From: Gliomastix tumulicola
Lineage: Eukaryota; Ascomycota; Sordariomycetes; Hypocreales; Bionectriaceae
Direction: 5' to 3'
Assembly (NCBI GenBank): GCA_001599755.1
Contig: BCHX01000003.1
Coordinates: forward strand, 3,259,289-3,323,288
Length of the DNA stretch: 64,000 nt
The translations under genes were made by a program, and so were the position numbers. A model generated the notes under the pieces. The model saw only the letters and a list, made by a program, of their open reading frames with translations. It did not search any database and was not told where the DNA came from. This document shows positions 1-13,239 of the stretch, in pieces (the stretch's first letter is position 1; each line of letters starts with the position of its first letter).

Positions 1-513
1 ATATTAGTCCTATTAACCTTATATTTTAATAAAATAACCTAGGAAAACCTAATAAAGGATTTTATTAATAAGAGCTATAAACCTAATTCTTTAAAGAGAC
101 TAAAAATAGTTTATAGGTATTAAAGATATTAAGCTAGAAATAGTAAAAAAATAATAATATTATTTATATATATATAAGTAAATACCTAATATAGGAATAA
201 TTATTTATTTATTTATTATTAAATATATATTAGAGAGTTTTTAAAACCTATTAATATAATATTAAATTATTCTAGTTTTTAGTAAAATATAATAATAAAT
301 TAGTCTTAAAACTTTTTATAAATAAGAAATTAATAGAAAAATAAAGTTATATTAATTACTATAATATACTTAACCCCTCTTAATATAGTAATAAGAGCCT
401 CTTATTTTAGTAAAGAATATATATCTACTATTATAATATTATTAAGACTATATAGGTTAACTATAACTTATTCTTTATTAATATTACTTATTTACTTTTA
501 TACTATAAAAACT
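1..513. repeat. Dispersed repeat, copy 1 (partner at 13,240-13,740)
   Basis: This stretch aligns in the same orientation with about 13,240-13,740. Shared landmarks are a run of ATAATAATATTATTTATAT type, the 'AATTATTTATT' block, and a 'TTATAAAAACTAA' ending. Both copies are RIP-mutated. Copy 1 is cut off on its right by the inserted element at 515-1044, and the sequence beyond that element does not continue the homology. The nature of the repeat (LTR or internal part of a retroelement) is not recognisable. Confidence 0.7.
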
Positions 514-514
514 A

Positions 515-1044
515 AAGTAGGTCTAATTATATAATATAGAATATCTATTTATATAATAGTAATATATATAAAGCGCTAGGCAGGGGGGCTTTTAGTACCT
601 CTCTATACCTCTAGGCCTCAGCTAATTAGACTGCCTAGGCCTAGCCTCTTCTAGCGGCCTCTACCTTCACCTAGGCTACCTTAATCTAGCTACCTTAATC
701 CAGCTACCTTAATCTAGCTACCTTAATTAGTGTAGCCTTAATTAAGGTAGGCAGCCTCTATCACCTCTACCTCTATAAGGTCCTCTGCAAGGTCTACCTC
801 TGCAAGGTTAGCCTCTATAAGGTTAGGCTATTATTATAAGGTAAGGCAGCTACTATAATACTATTTTATAGAGGCCTAGCCACTGTAATATAGGGGCCTA
901 GGCGCTATAGGGCCAGGCTAGGCTATTTCCAGCGCCTTAGCCTATAGAATAATAGGTCTATAGTATAAGGCGCTATAACACTAGTGGCTTGCATAGGCTA
1001 TATTATATAATTAGATATTTTATATTATATAATTAGACCTACTC
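515..1044 (+). mobile_element. Inverted-repeat MITE, copy A (no matching target duplication)
   Basis: This is a 530-bp GC-richer island with the family termini (AAGTAGGTCTAAT at left, ATTAGACCTACTC at right; roughly 45 bp imperfect inverted repeats). The interior has the family layout: a GCGCTAGGC block, a run of TACCTTAATC-containing 14-bp units, a run of AAGGT-containing 15-bp units, then a TTTCCAGCGCC block. Unlike the other full copies its 8-bp flanks differ (AAAAACTA left, TATAAAAA right), so one side has probably been rearranged. It has been partly RIP-mutated. Confidence 0.8.
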
Positions 1045-1447
1045 TATAAAAAAGCTCTTCTTTAAAATATTCTATTTATTTATTTATATTATATATAATA
1101 TAAATCTCTTTTAATAGTATATACCTTAAATTAGTGCCCTATACTAGTATATATCCTACCTAACTATATAATATCCTTAACCCCCTTCCTTAGCCACCTT
1201 AACCTACTACTTATATCACCCTCTAGATAATTACCTCTATAGCTAACTTATTAACTTTATTATAAGAGAGAAGCTACTATATATCTACTAGAAGCTACTA
1301 ATAATCCTTCCTCTTAGTCTTTAATTAAATAGTTAATATAGATAAAGGTAGTTACTATAAGCCTAGAAGGTAGTACTAATAAAGATAGTACTCTATATAA
1401 TATTAAAGGTATATTTAAATATACTTTAAATACTATAGTATTAAGGA

Positions 1448-1946
1448 GAGTTGATCTAATCGCATATTGTTAAACTTCTATTCACACATTAGTGGCATGT
1501 ACGGGCGCTAGGCATTATACTGACTTATACCGTGGCCCTATTATTCTGTGGGCCTAGAGCGCTGGAAATAGTGCGGCCTGCCACTCTAGCGATTGAAGCC
1601 ACTGTAATTATAGGGCCCTAGCCTCTGTAAAATACCCGTGGACCAAGTGTTCCTTCTTTGCAATAGCCCGGCCTCGCAACAGCCTGGCCTCGCAATAGCT
1701 TAATCTTATAGAGGTAGACCTAATAATGGAAGACCTGATAGAGGTAGCCTCAATTGATGTGGCTTTGATTGATGTAGCCTTGATTGAGGCAGGCAGCCCT
1801 GATTAAGACCAGGCCACAGGGGCTAGGCAGTCTAATTGGTTGAAATTAGAAAGTACTGTGAGGTACTAAGTGCCCCCCCTGCTAGCGCCTTGCACGTGCC
1901 ACTAATGTGTGAATAGAAGTTTAATAATATGCGATTAGATTAACTT
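1448..1946 (-). mobile_element. Inverted-repeat MITE, copy B
   Basis: This 499-bp element has nearly perfect terminal inverted repeats of about 50 bp (left starts GAGTTGATCTAATCGC; the right end read in reverse is AAGTTAATCTAATCGC) and an exact 8-bp target duplication, ATTAAGGA (1440-1447 and 1947-1954). It keeps many CpA and TpG dinucleotides and is among the least mutated copies. Orientation is opposite to copies A, D, E, G and H, judged by the internal blocks. With copy D it forms a subfamily whose termini begin GAGTTAAYC instead of GAGTAGGTC. Confidence 0.9.
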
Positions 1947-1954
1947 ATTAAGGA

Positions 1955-4134
1955 AGGTAAAGATAGCGCCTTACTTATTAAAGGCTATAGTTATTAAGGT
2001 ACTACTTTCTTTATATTTTTTAGGATATATAGCTAGCTATATATCTTAATAACCTTTATTAGGTTATAAATTTACTATAATTTAATCTTATATAAAAAGG
2101 GCTTTTAGAGCTACTAGTATTAATAAAGATCTTCCTTTTAAAGTATACTACTACTTTAAATTACCTTAAATATTATATATTTATAAGGTAGCTTAAACTA
2201 GTTAATAAAGTAGTTACTATATAGCTTAAATAATAGTATATTTAATAGTACTATAACCTAGGCTTATTTTATATACCTTTATAATAATTATATTACCTTT
2301 ACTAAGACTTATATAAATAAATTACCTAGTTATAGCTAATTAAGATACTTATTTATAAAGTATACCTCCTAGTTAGCTATTTACTCTTAGTATATATATT
2401 TCTTAGCCTTTATTAGGTTTATAATTACCTTATAAAGATAAAGTAAATATATTATACTTATTAATAGTAGACCTTTAAGCACCTAGTATAATATTTCTAT
2501 AGAGCTATTTATATACTAGCTATAATTTTAGTACTAAGAGATATAGTAAATAACTTATTAATACTTCTAAGGTATATATATCTTTATAATATAATATAAA
2601 AGGTAGCCTTATTACCTATTATAAACCTTAATTATATACTATTATTCTACCTTAAACTCTACCTCTATAAATATATAAATAATATATTTCTATACTTTAA
2701 ATATTATATCCTAGGTTATTAGGTTACCTTCTAGTAGCTATATCTTTTTTTCTCTCTCTCTAAGTATTATTTAATTAACTTTCTACTTAGCTTATTAAGT
2801 AGTAAGAAAATTACCTTTTATTAATCTAGTAAGTTTATCTTTATTATTAGAGGTAGTTATATAATTACTTTTACTATTACTATTATTATTATCTTTATTA
2901 CTAAAGTTAAAGCCTTTAAACTAGGCCTAAATCTTATAACTAATATTAGTATTAATATAATAAATATATAGTTATTATTATATATCTAGAAATACCTTTT
3001 TAACTAAGTTCTAAAGGCTATTTTCTTTATCTATTATTACTATAGTAGGTATTAATATACTAATTTAAATATAAAGAGCCTTAAGTTATAAAAGTAGCTA
3101 ATTATAGATATCCTTACCCTTAGCACTAGAGAGCTTATATATAAAAGAAACTATAAATATTTAATTTATTATACTATTAATTTAGAATAAATTTATATTA
3201 AAATAGTTAATTTTATATATATAATTAAAGCCTAAGACCCCTAGGAAGGTTTTTTATATCTCCTAATACTATAAATAGGTTTAAATTATAATTTAAATAT
3301 ACTAGTTATTATTATAATTAATTATATAATATAAGCTCTTATTTTATAAAATCTTTAGTTATACTTATATAGAGGATAGCTTATATAATATAGCCTCTTT
3401 TACTTATTAATAGCTATTATATATATTTTAATTTTAGAAGAATATTAATATAAAGCTATTATCTTAAAGGCTCTATATAACTTAGCTAGTAGAAAGTCTA
3501 TAATAGTTACTTAAGGCTTTAATAGCCTTATATTATATAGCTATATAATATTAATAAATTAAGTATACTAATAGGTAACTTAAACCCTTATAGTTATATT
3601 AATATAATATATTATATTATTATTACTAGTTATTTACCTTCTTTACAATTACCTTTATAAAGAAGGGGTAGTCTTACTTCCTTATTAAGGTCTACTATAG
3701 ACCTACTACCTTTAATTATCTCTAGGGGCTTTAATTATAATATAATAACTATATAATTAAATACCTATTACCTTTATTATTAATATAATAGTTACTATAT
3801 TTATTTTATATAATAGCTATACTATTATTATATTAATACTTCTAGATAATAGCCTCTAGTTCCTTAAAGGTTTTATAGAGACCTAATAAAGGTAGAGGTT
3901 TAATCTCTTAGGTGAAAATAGTTAAAGGGGGAATTAAAATATAATTAAGTTCTTATAAAGATTATATTATTATAGCCTTTATAGTATTAAAGTTACTAAG
4001 GTTAATAGTCTTAAGTTATTAGGGGCTATATTATTATTATTTTAATTTAAAATTATATATTTATATAGGCCTCTATTACTACTACAAATCTAGTGTAATT
4101 ATACTATAAATCTAGTTATAATACTTAGTAGTAT
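1955..4134. repeat. Unassigned RIP-mutated sequence
   Basis: This is AT-rich sequence between two inserted elements with dense stops in all frames and almost no CpA/TpG. No recognisable protein remnant, tandem array or inverted repeat was found by eye. It is probably part of an older transposon. Confidence 0.5.
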
Positions 4135-4214
4135 AAATGGCACCCTTGTCTAGTGCACTATATAGGCTATTATTATGTGAATAGATATTTTATATTATAT
4201 AATTAGACTTACTC
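4135..4214 (-). mobile_element. MITE terminal fragment
   Basis: About 80 bp matches one end of the MITE family: the right boundary ends ATTAGACTTACTC and the inner part contains CTATTATGTGAATAGATA as in copy C. The other terminus and the internal blocks are missing, and no 8-bp duplication was found, so this is a truncated copy or deletion remnant. Confidence 0.7.
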
Positions 4215-4626
4215 TATTTTAATTACTAGATTATAGTATTTATTAAAAGAGAGAGGGTCTTTAAGGTTTATTTATAGGCTACTTTTACTTTTAATAAAGT
4301 ACTTAAAGTAGTCTTTATTATATTATTTCTCTATTTTAATATTATTTAAGGTCTTTAATAAGTAAGTATTTACCTCCTTAGTAGGTGTAACTTATACTTT
4401 ATAGGGGTTATTTTATTAAAGCTAGAGCTTAGTATCTCTAGAGAGATTATACTTCTTAATTAGATCTTAGGTAAATACTAGATCTTCTTTCTTCAAAGAA
4501 TTATATTTAAAATAATATATATTTACTTTATTTTATTATTTTACTAGTATTTTCTAGTATTTAGCTACCTTTAATTATATATTTATTATATCTTCTCTTA
4601 TCCTTTAAATTACTTAGGTTAAACTT

Positions 4627-5161
4627 AAGTAGGTCTAATCATATAATATAAAAAGTCTAATTGCATAATATGGCCTGTGCAAGCCACTAGCGTTATAGCG
4701 CCTTGTACCGTAGACCTGTTATTCTATGGGCCAAGGCGCTGGAAATAGCCTGGCCTGGCCCTATAGCGCCTAGGCCCCTATAATTACAGTGGCCGGGCCT
4801 CTATAAAATAGTGTTGCGGCAGCCGCCTTGCCTTACAACAACAGCCTGACCTTGCAGAGGCCAACCTTGCAGAGGCCAACCTTGCAGAGGCAGACCTTGC
4901 AGAGGTAGACCTTGCAGAGGCAGACCTTGCAGAGGTAGAGGTGATAGAGGCTGCCTGCCTTAATTAAGGCCACACTAATTAAGGTAGCTAGATTAAGGTA
5001 GCCTAGGTGAAGGTAGAGGCCGCTGGAAGAGGCAGGGCTTAGCAGTCTAATTAGTTGAAGCTGAGAGGTATAGAGAGGTACTAAGAGCCCTCTTGCCTAG
5101 CACTTTACATGTGCCACTATTATGTGAATAGATATTTTATATTATGTGATTAGACCTACTC
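4627..5161 (-). mobile_element. Inverted-repeat MITE, copy C
   Basis: This 535-bp element runs from AAGTAGGTCTAATC to GATTAGACCTACTC and is flanked by an exact 8-bp duplication TTAAACTT (4619-4626 and 5162-5169). The internal blocks are in reverse order relative to copy A. The minisatellite part is well preserved here: successive units containing CCTTGCAGAGG (about 4,850-4,940). It is rich in CpA/TpG, so it is little affected by RIP. Confidence 0.92.
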
Positions 5162-5431
5162 TTAAACTTTAAAGAGTAACTCTTTATTAGTAACTTTATT
5201 CTAATTAATAACTCTTTAAATAGGTATAGTTACTTCTATAGGTAATAGGGGCTCTTAACTAAATATAAGTATAAATAGAGATTACTTATAAGGGGCTCTT
5301 ATAGCTAGCTAGTCTACTAGAAGGGTATTATCTAAGTATTTTACTTAGTTCTTTAATAGTAGGGATAACTTAACTAAGGTTAATAAAATTATAAAGTAAT
5401 CTCTTTTTATAATACTATTTACCCTTAAATT

Positions 5432-5954
5432 AAGTTAATCTAATCACATATTATAAAACTTCTATTCACACATTAGTGGCACGTGCAAAGCGCTAGGCAA
5501 GGGGGCTCTTAGTACCTCTCTATACCTTTGATTTTCAACTAATTAGACTGCCTAGCCCCTGTAAGCCCGGGCTGCCTGCCTTAATCCAATTAAGGCTGCC
5601 TGCCTCAATCGAGGCCGCCTCAATTAAGGCGGTCAATTAAGGCATTCAATTAAGGCTGCGTCAATTAAGGCAGGCAGCCTCTATCAAGCCTGCCTCTACA
5701 AGGTCTGCCTCTGTAAGGTCTACCTCTGCAAGGTCGAGCTGTTGTAAGGCGAGGTGGCTGCTACAATGATATTTTACAGAGGCTCAGCCACTGTAGTTAT
5801 AGGGGCCTCAGCGCTATAGGGCCAGGCCCAGCTATTTCCAGCGCCTTGGCCCATAGAATAACGGGTCTACGGTACAAGTCAGTACAACGCCTAGCGCCCG
5901 CACGTGCCACTAATGTGCGAATAGAAGTTTTACAATACGCGATTAGGTTAACTC
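5432..5954 (+). mobile_element. Inverted-repeat MITE, copy D
   Basis: This 523-bp element has inverted repeats of about 50 bp (left AAGTTAATCTAATCAC; right GCGATTAGGTTAACTC) and an exact 8-bp duplication CTTAAATT (5424-5431 and 5955-5962). It belongs to the same subfamily as copy B. It retains CACGTG next to both inner ends of the terminal repeats and many CpG/CpA sites, so it looks young. Internal units built on TCAATTAAGGC are repeated at about 5,610-5,670. Confidence 0.92.
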
Positions 5955-5962
5955 CTTAAATT

Positions 5963-8900
5963 ATAGAGAGAGATAGTCTTTAATTAGTTACTTATAATTA
6001 TAGTAGTAATTCTAAAGTTAATAAGGAACTTAAAGCTTTTATTAATTATAACCTCTATAATAACCTTAAACCTATTAATAAGTTACTTTATAAATTTAAT
6101 TAGAACTTTTATATTAACCTTTTAATAAGGGAATACTTCTATCTAGCTTATAAGGTTATTTCTAGCCTCTACTAAGTAGAGGTATTCTTATAAATTAAGT
6201 ATACACTAGGTATTAAAGTATACCTTTATCTAGGGTCTTTAAGGCTTAGTTTATTAAGTTAAATTAATAAATTAATAAAGTAAATAAAATTAATAATATA
6301 AGTATAATAATACTATCTCTTTAATATTTTCTTATATATTCTTTTATTTATAATTTATCTTTATATAATAAAATATAACCTTAATTAAATAAATATTAAT
6401 ATTTAAATAGACTTTTTATATAATTCTTAATTATTTATTTTATTAATTAATAATTTATACTTTAAATAATACCTTTAAAGTAGGTTTAAAGAATAAAATA
6501 CTATTTATTATCTTATACCTTAGGGCTTTAATCTTAAAAGCCTTAAACTACTAAATATTTATTTTATTTAAATACTTTTAAAAAGGAGTTACTTTATAAC
6601 TATTAAATCTTAATCTTTATATTAAAACTTAAACTTAATAATATTAATATAAAAAAGCTTATTATTAATAAAGTTTTTTATATTTCCTTTTAATACTTAT
6701 AAAGCTTTATTTAAAGTACCCTTAGATTTTTTTAATAGCTTATTAATAATTATATTAATTTCTAGGATATATTATATTATAAAGTTAAATAGTATAATAT
6801 ACTCTAGTTACTTTATAATATATATTCTAGGGATATTATTAATTATATTACTTAATTAATTTATAAGGACTTTAATATTAATCTTTAGAATAAAATAAAT
6901 ACTATAAATATAGCTTTATAGTTATTTAATTATATAAAGTATATTTTTATACTTATATTTTATTATATTATATACTTTCTTTACTAAAAATTAAAGTTTA
7001 CTTTTAAATTTAATTAATTTATACTTATTATTAGTTACTTATATTAAGATTACTCTTTATTTATTTAAGTTAATATTAATAACTAGAATTATTTCCCTTC
7101 TCTTTAAGCTTAGATTTAATATTACTAGTATAAAAGCTTTAATAATTATTATTTTTAAAATAATTATAGTTATTTATTTCTTTTTACTTTATCTTTAGGT
7201 AATTATTTTCTTTAAAAGCTTTATAAGAGGTTTAATAATAAATATAAAGTAATTTATTTATTATTTATAAAAACTTATAAAATTAAGAAAGCTTTTTACT
7301 TAATTAATATTTTTATAGAAAAGTTATTTTTTAATCTTTAGTATTTTAATTTCCTTAAAATATCTTTTATTAATATTATATAAATAATTTATTATAATAA
7401 TAAATAATTAATACTATTTAAATTTTTTACTAATAATTATTTTACCTATAAGTTTAATATTAATAAGAATATAATTAAAGTTAATAATATATTCTAGAGT
7501 AAATTACTTAATTTTAAGGAGATTAAAGACTTTTTTATTATTATAAATAATTATAGATTTATAAATAATTATATTATTTAGGAATAGCTTATATATTATA
7601 AGAATTAATTTATATAAAATATATAAAATAAGCCTTATAAATTAAATTATAGAAATTATTACCTTTTAAGGTAATATATATATTTAAAGTAGCTTAATTA
7701 ATATTTAAAAGTTAGTAAAATCTTAATTTTCTTTTATAAATAATACTTAATTATACTAAAAGAAGAAGTTTAATAAAAAAAAAACCTTATATATTTTAAA
7801 CTTCTTTAAAAAGTAGTCTATAATTAAAAATAATAATATATTATATATTATTATAATATTAATTTTTATAATTAAATTAATTAATTATATATTTTTATCT
7901 TTTTTAATTACTAAGAATTAATAATTTTTATAGAGATTATAACTTTCCTTAAGTACCTTTACCTCTAAGTATATATAAAGAAGCTAAATTATAAATTTTT
8001 TTATTCTTTAAAGTAATAAAACTATATTTACCTACTATATATTATAAGGAATAGTCTTAATAACTTAAAGTAGAGCTACTTTTTTATAAAGTACCCCCTT
8101 TTTTTTAAAATTTTATATTAAGGTAGCTTCCCTCTTCTAGAGTATAATAAGAAATACCTTAACTTCTTTTAATTATAGTATTATAAGTTACTATCTAATT
8201 TTTATTACTCTCTTTAATAAAAGGTAATTTTCTTTAGTAATACTTAAAAACTTAAGTATTAGTTATTAAAAGTACTTCTTCTTTATATTTATTTTTATAA
8301 TTATCTTCTTAAAGTATATTTATTTTTAATAAATTATTTTTTTTAAAATAGTTTTATTTAAAGGAAAATTATTAATTAAATATACTTTATTTACTACTCT
8401 TTTATATATTATATTAATAGAGATCTTTAAAGTACTAACTTTTTAATATTAGATTTTTCTTTTTATTATTTTTTCTTTCTTTACTTAGAAGTATTATATC
8501 TCCTTTTATAGTCTCTTTATAAGTTATTATAGAGATAATAGATAGGGTTAAAATACTAGTATATAAAGGTCTTAATTCTCCTCTACCTTAAGGTTTAGAC
8601 TAAGCTAGCTAATATAATCTAAGTTATAGGACCTAGGTTATTAGCTAGGTTATAAGACCTTTATACTTAATCTTATAGTTATCTTATAATAATTACCTAA
8701 GAATAGAAAAAAGACTATATTCTTATAGTTTAAGTTAAAGCTATTTAGTTAGAAAATAAATTAATAATAGCTAAAAATTACTAAGATTAAATATAATCTT
8801 ATTCTTTAATTTATTTATTAATAATTAGTAGTAATCTTAGTTATTTTCTTCTACTTATAGGTTATTTAAATTTATAATATTATTAGTAATATTATTAATA

Positions 8901-11900
8901 ACTTATTTAATAACTTCTTAAAGAGTTATATTTACTTTAATTTATATATATATAAAGTTTATTAATACTTTTATAAGAATATTATTTAATTTTTACTAAG
9001 CTTATAATATACTTATAGAGAGTTAAATACTATAGGTTTTAGCTAGTTTATTAATTATAGTCTTTAGCTATTTAATTAATTTAATTTTTATATTTTATTT
9101 TTATTTTAATATATTATTAATTTAAATAAAGACTTTAAATAATATATTTTTTTAATTAATATATTTTTAAAATATAATACTTAGTTTAATATTAAAGTAT
9201 TATTTTTTAAGTTTAATTTAAATATTAATTATAGTAAATTAATATTTATTAAATTAATAAAATTAATTATTTTAAATTATTTTAATATTTTATAATATAA
9301 AATCTTCCTTTAATTTAATAATAACTATAAAGATTAATATTAATTAATTAAAGTAAACCTTAATAATATCTTTTTAAGTAAATTTTATATTAAAAAAATA
9401 TTTATTAATTAAATTAAAGTAATACCTAGTTTAATATTTTATTAATTATTATTCTAGTTATTAATAATAGTAATTATATTTACCTTAAGAATAAGTTTAA
9501 AAGGGTTTAATTTTTATATAACCTAGGCTAAGACTCTTTTAATATTAATAAAAGGTTTAAGGGTATATATAATTACTAAGAGGTCTTTAGGTATATATAA
9601 ATAAAGTAACTTTAATTTATCTTATATTATAGCTAATTTATTAACTACTTCTATTAACTTAATATATCCTTAGTAGAATATAAAAATAATATATATATAT
9701 AATTTAATAATATAGTTATTATTATTATATATTTTAATTTTTATTTTTTTAATTAATTAAAAGTTCTTATAATTCTTATAAGCTTTACTTATAATATTAA
9801 AAATAATAATTTTAAAAAAAGTTATAATATAAGTTTATTCTTAATTATTAAATTTTTTATTAATTTAATTAAAATAAAATATATATTAAAAATTAATTTT
9901 AAGTAAATATAAATAAGTCTTAGTTTTATTACTTATTATTAAAAGATTAATAAAGTAGTATTTAATTATAAATTATAATAATATATTTATATAATTTAAA
10001 TTAATTAATTTAAATTAATCTTTATAAAAGTTAAAGTAGTTTTAATAAAGTATATTTTATTTAAAATCTTTATAACTACTTTAAAGATTAAAGTAATTTA
10101 AATTATAAATATATTAATAATATTATTAATAAACTTAATTAATATATATTAAATATAGCTAGAGGGCCTTTAAAGAATATTCTTTATTATAGTTATTTAT
10201 TTTTTAGCTAGGGTTTAATTTCTTAAATCTTATTTAGAGAATATAACCTTAATACTAATATTATTAGGGTTTAAATAAATTATAAGTAGTATAATTTATA
10301 TAACTTTAATTATATAATTAATAGCTTTAAAGGTTACTTAAAACTTAATAAATTTAATTTATAATAAAGCTTTATTATTATTAAAATTTAAAGTAATTTT
10401 AATAATTATTTTATATAATATAGTCTTAGGGTTAATCTTAAATATTATAATATTAACCTTAGTCTTTTAAAGATAATTATATTTTCCTACTATAATACTA
10501 TTCCTTATATAAGAGGTATTAGAGTTAATATAAAGAATAATAAATTAATATAAAAAAGAATAATATAAAGGAGAATAAATTAATATAAAGGTATATAGCC
10601 TAAGAATATAAAAATAAATAAATTAATATAATTATAGTCTTATTATCTAGTAGAAAAATATAATAAATATAAAATTAAAGTAAAAATATTATAAAAGTAA
10701 TATAAAGATATAATAATCTTATTACCTTATTAATTAGCTTAATCTTTATTATATTTTTTATTTATTTCTTATATTTTATATTAAATCTTAGGTATTAAAC
10801 TTATTAATTAATTTATTAATATCCCTTATAAGAAGGTCTTTATTATATTATTTATTATATTTTAAATTATATTTAGTCTAGTAAACTAAGTATTAATTTC
10901 TACCTTATAATATATATTATATAGTAAGAGTATTAATTTTAAAAAATTATTACTTATTATTATCCTCTTTTATATAAATAGTAAGAGCTAAGTTAAGTTA
11001 TAAATAGTAGAATAAGTTAAGGTCCTAGGGGGCTAATTTAAGCTATAAGATTAAAATAATTAGGTAAACTTTTTAATATACTAGTAGATTAAGCTTATAT
11101 ACTTAGGGGTTTATAACTTTTAATATCTTAAATAGATTAACTCTTTATTAATTAAATTTTTAATATTATCTTAAGGTTTTATAATTATTATAAAGTTATA
11201 AATAAATATAATCTTTAATTATAAATTATAGTAGTTTATATTTTTAGTTAAAGTATTATTTATATTAAATTATAATAAAATTTATAATAATAATAGCTTA
11301 TATTAATAAAGTTTTTAAAGTTTATTATTAGATTTTAACTTTATATTATATCCCTAGAATAAAGTATCTTTAAGAATTATTAATAAAGTTTATAATTAAA
11401 AACTATAAATAAACTTATTTAAATAATATTTTAATATATTTATAAAGATATTATTAAAATATATTTATATTAATATTAAGGCTATAAGCTAATAGGTATT
11501 TATTTATATAATAAAATAATATTTAAAGACTACTTTAACTATTTAATTTATATTCTTAGCTTAATTATTCCTAGTAAAGTATTAAATTATTATAAAGATT
11601 AATTTTATATTAAGCTATATAAATAAATTAATCTAGAAATTATTAACCTATTAATAATCTTTATTAAAGACTAAAACTAATAATAGACCTTAATTAGCTA
11701 AAAGCTAAAACCTTAGAATTTAATAGACCTAATTAATTACTATATAAATATTATATCTTAAAATTAAAGCCCTTTTTTTTAAAGCTTTATATATTATTAT
11801 AAGGAGGTAATTATATATATTAAAGCCCTTAAGGTATTAAAAATTACTTATAGAGGAGACCTCTAGAAGATTAATAATAAAGTTAAGTAATTAGGTTTTA

Positions 11901-13239
11901 TATAGTATTTATAGGGTTTAAACTAGATTTAGATTTCCTAGTAAATATTAATAAATATATTTAAATATTTAATATAAATAATATATAATTTACTTATTTA
12001 TTATTTTAAATTTATTAAGGAAAATAAAAAAATTTAATTTTTACTATATTCTTTTATATTTAAAGTATTAAACTTTATTTTAAGTTAACTTTAAAATTTC
12101 TAATAAAAGTAACTTTAATATATATAATTAATAGGTTTTATTATACTTAATATTAAAAAGAAGTTTATTTTTTAATTTAAATAAAATACTTAATTTAATT
12201 ATAACTTTACTAATTATAATAATATTAAGACTATATAAAGACTTTAAAATATAAGAGTAAATTAAGTTATTATTATACTTTATTTAAAGATATTATCTTA
12301 TATTTATAGTTATTACTACTTTAATTATAATAAATATAGTCTTTAGTTTTTAAAGGTTTATTAAAAGGTTTATTAATAAATAATTAGCCTTTAAATTTTA
12401 AATTTAAATTTTATTATTATTATAAAGTAGTTTAAATAAAGTATTTAATAATATATTTAATTTTCCTAGGATATAAACTACTATAAAGGGAAATTAAGAT
12501 AGAAAAATACTTACTACCTTAAGCCTTTTCTTTATCTTAATTATATTAAATATAATTATAATTTTCTAATTAATAATTCTAACTATAATAATATAGTTTA
12601 TAAGAATATAGGTAGGTTATTTAATACTATAAAATAGGATTTTATTTTTTTATATAATTTAAATTAAATAAGCTACCTTTAATTTTATTAATTAATATTT
12701 TATCTTAGCTAGACTAAGTATTTTACTTTAAAATCTAATATAATTTAGCCTTAACTAGTTTAATATCCTTATAGGATCTTTAATATTAAAAGGTTTATTA
12801 TAATAAAATAATATTACACTAAAACCTTACTTCTTTAATATATTAATCTTAGTAAATAGATAATAATTATTATTTAAGTAAATTAGCTTAAATTATAAGT
12901 AATAAATTAGGTTTTACTATATTAATATAAATATAGCTTATTATTTATTATTTAAGTCTATAAATATAATTTAAATAAAGTATTTATATTTTAATTTTAA
13001 TATAGTTTTATTTACTATTCTTCTAAGTATAAGGAGAGATATTTTCCTTTATATAAAGGGTTTAATTTTTTAAGTATAAAAAGAGATAAAGAAGTAAATC
13101 TAATTAATTATATTATAATATATCTTTAGTTATTTAAGAGTCTTTAGGTATAACTATTTTACTAGAGTATAGACCTATATTTTTATTAATAATATATTAA
13201 TTTTATTAACTTTATATTTAAGTAGAATAATTTATAAGT
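5963..13239. repeat. Unassigned RIP-mutated transposon sequence
   Basis: About 7.3 kb is almost free of CpA/TpG. No intact frame or clearly identifiable domain was found. The end (from about 13,240) is a repeat shared with the left edge of the window, and about 8,570-8,690 is shared with 35,085-35,205. This suggests one or more degraded retroelements, but the class was not established. Confidence 0.5.
8570..8690 (+). repeat. Dispersed repeat, partner of 35,085-35,205
   Basis: About 120 bp aligns in the same orientation with 35,085-35,205. Both contain TTCTCCT, TACCTTAAGGTTTA, CTAGCTAATATAAT and ATAAGACCT in the same order. It may be the edge of a long terminal repeat or a solo remnant; no termini were defined. 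Confidence 0.65.

Noticed and set aside
1..200. Telomere at the left edge
   Set aside because: No TTAGGG-type repeat is present; the window simply starts inside the AT-rich block.
600..1000. CRISPR-like arrays in the MITE interiors
   Set aside because: The repeated units are short, adjacent and without unique spacers; they are minisatellite repeats in a eukaryotic genome.
2664..2700. A YKYINNIFLY string that might be a copia-type YVDD motif
   Set aside because: There was no supporting integrase or RNase H remnant in frame nearby.
11413..11442. A plus-strand TYLNNILIY string resembling a third reverse transcriptase active site
   Set aside because: Unlike the two accepted gypsy ghosts, the flanking codons do not match the FGLxNxPxxF region upstream, and no FNFKI-type RNase H end was found about 740 nt downstream. 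In such AT-rich DNA the 9-residue match can occur by chance.
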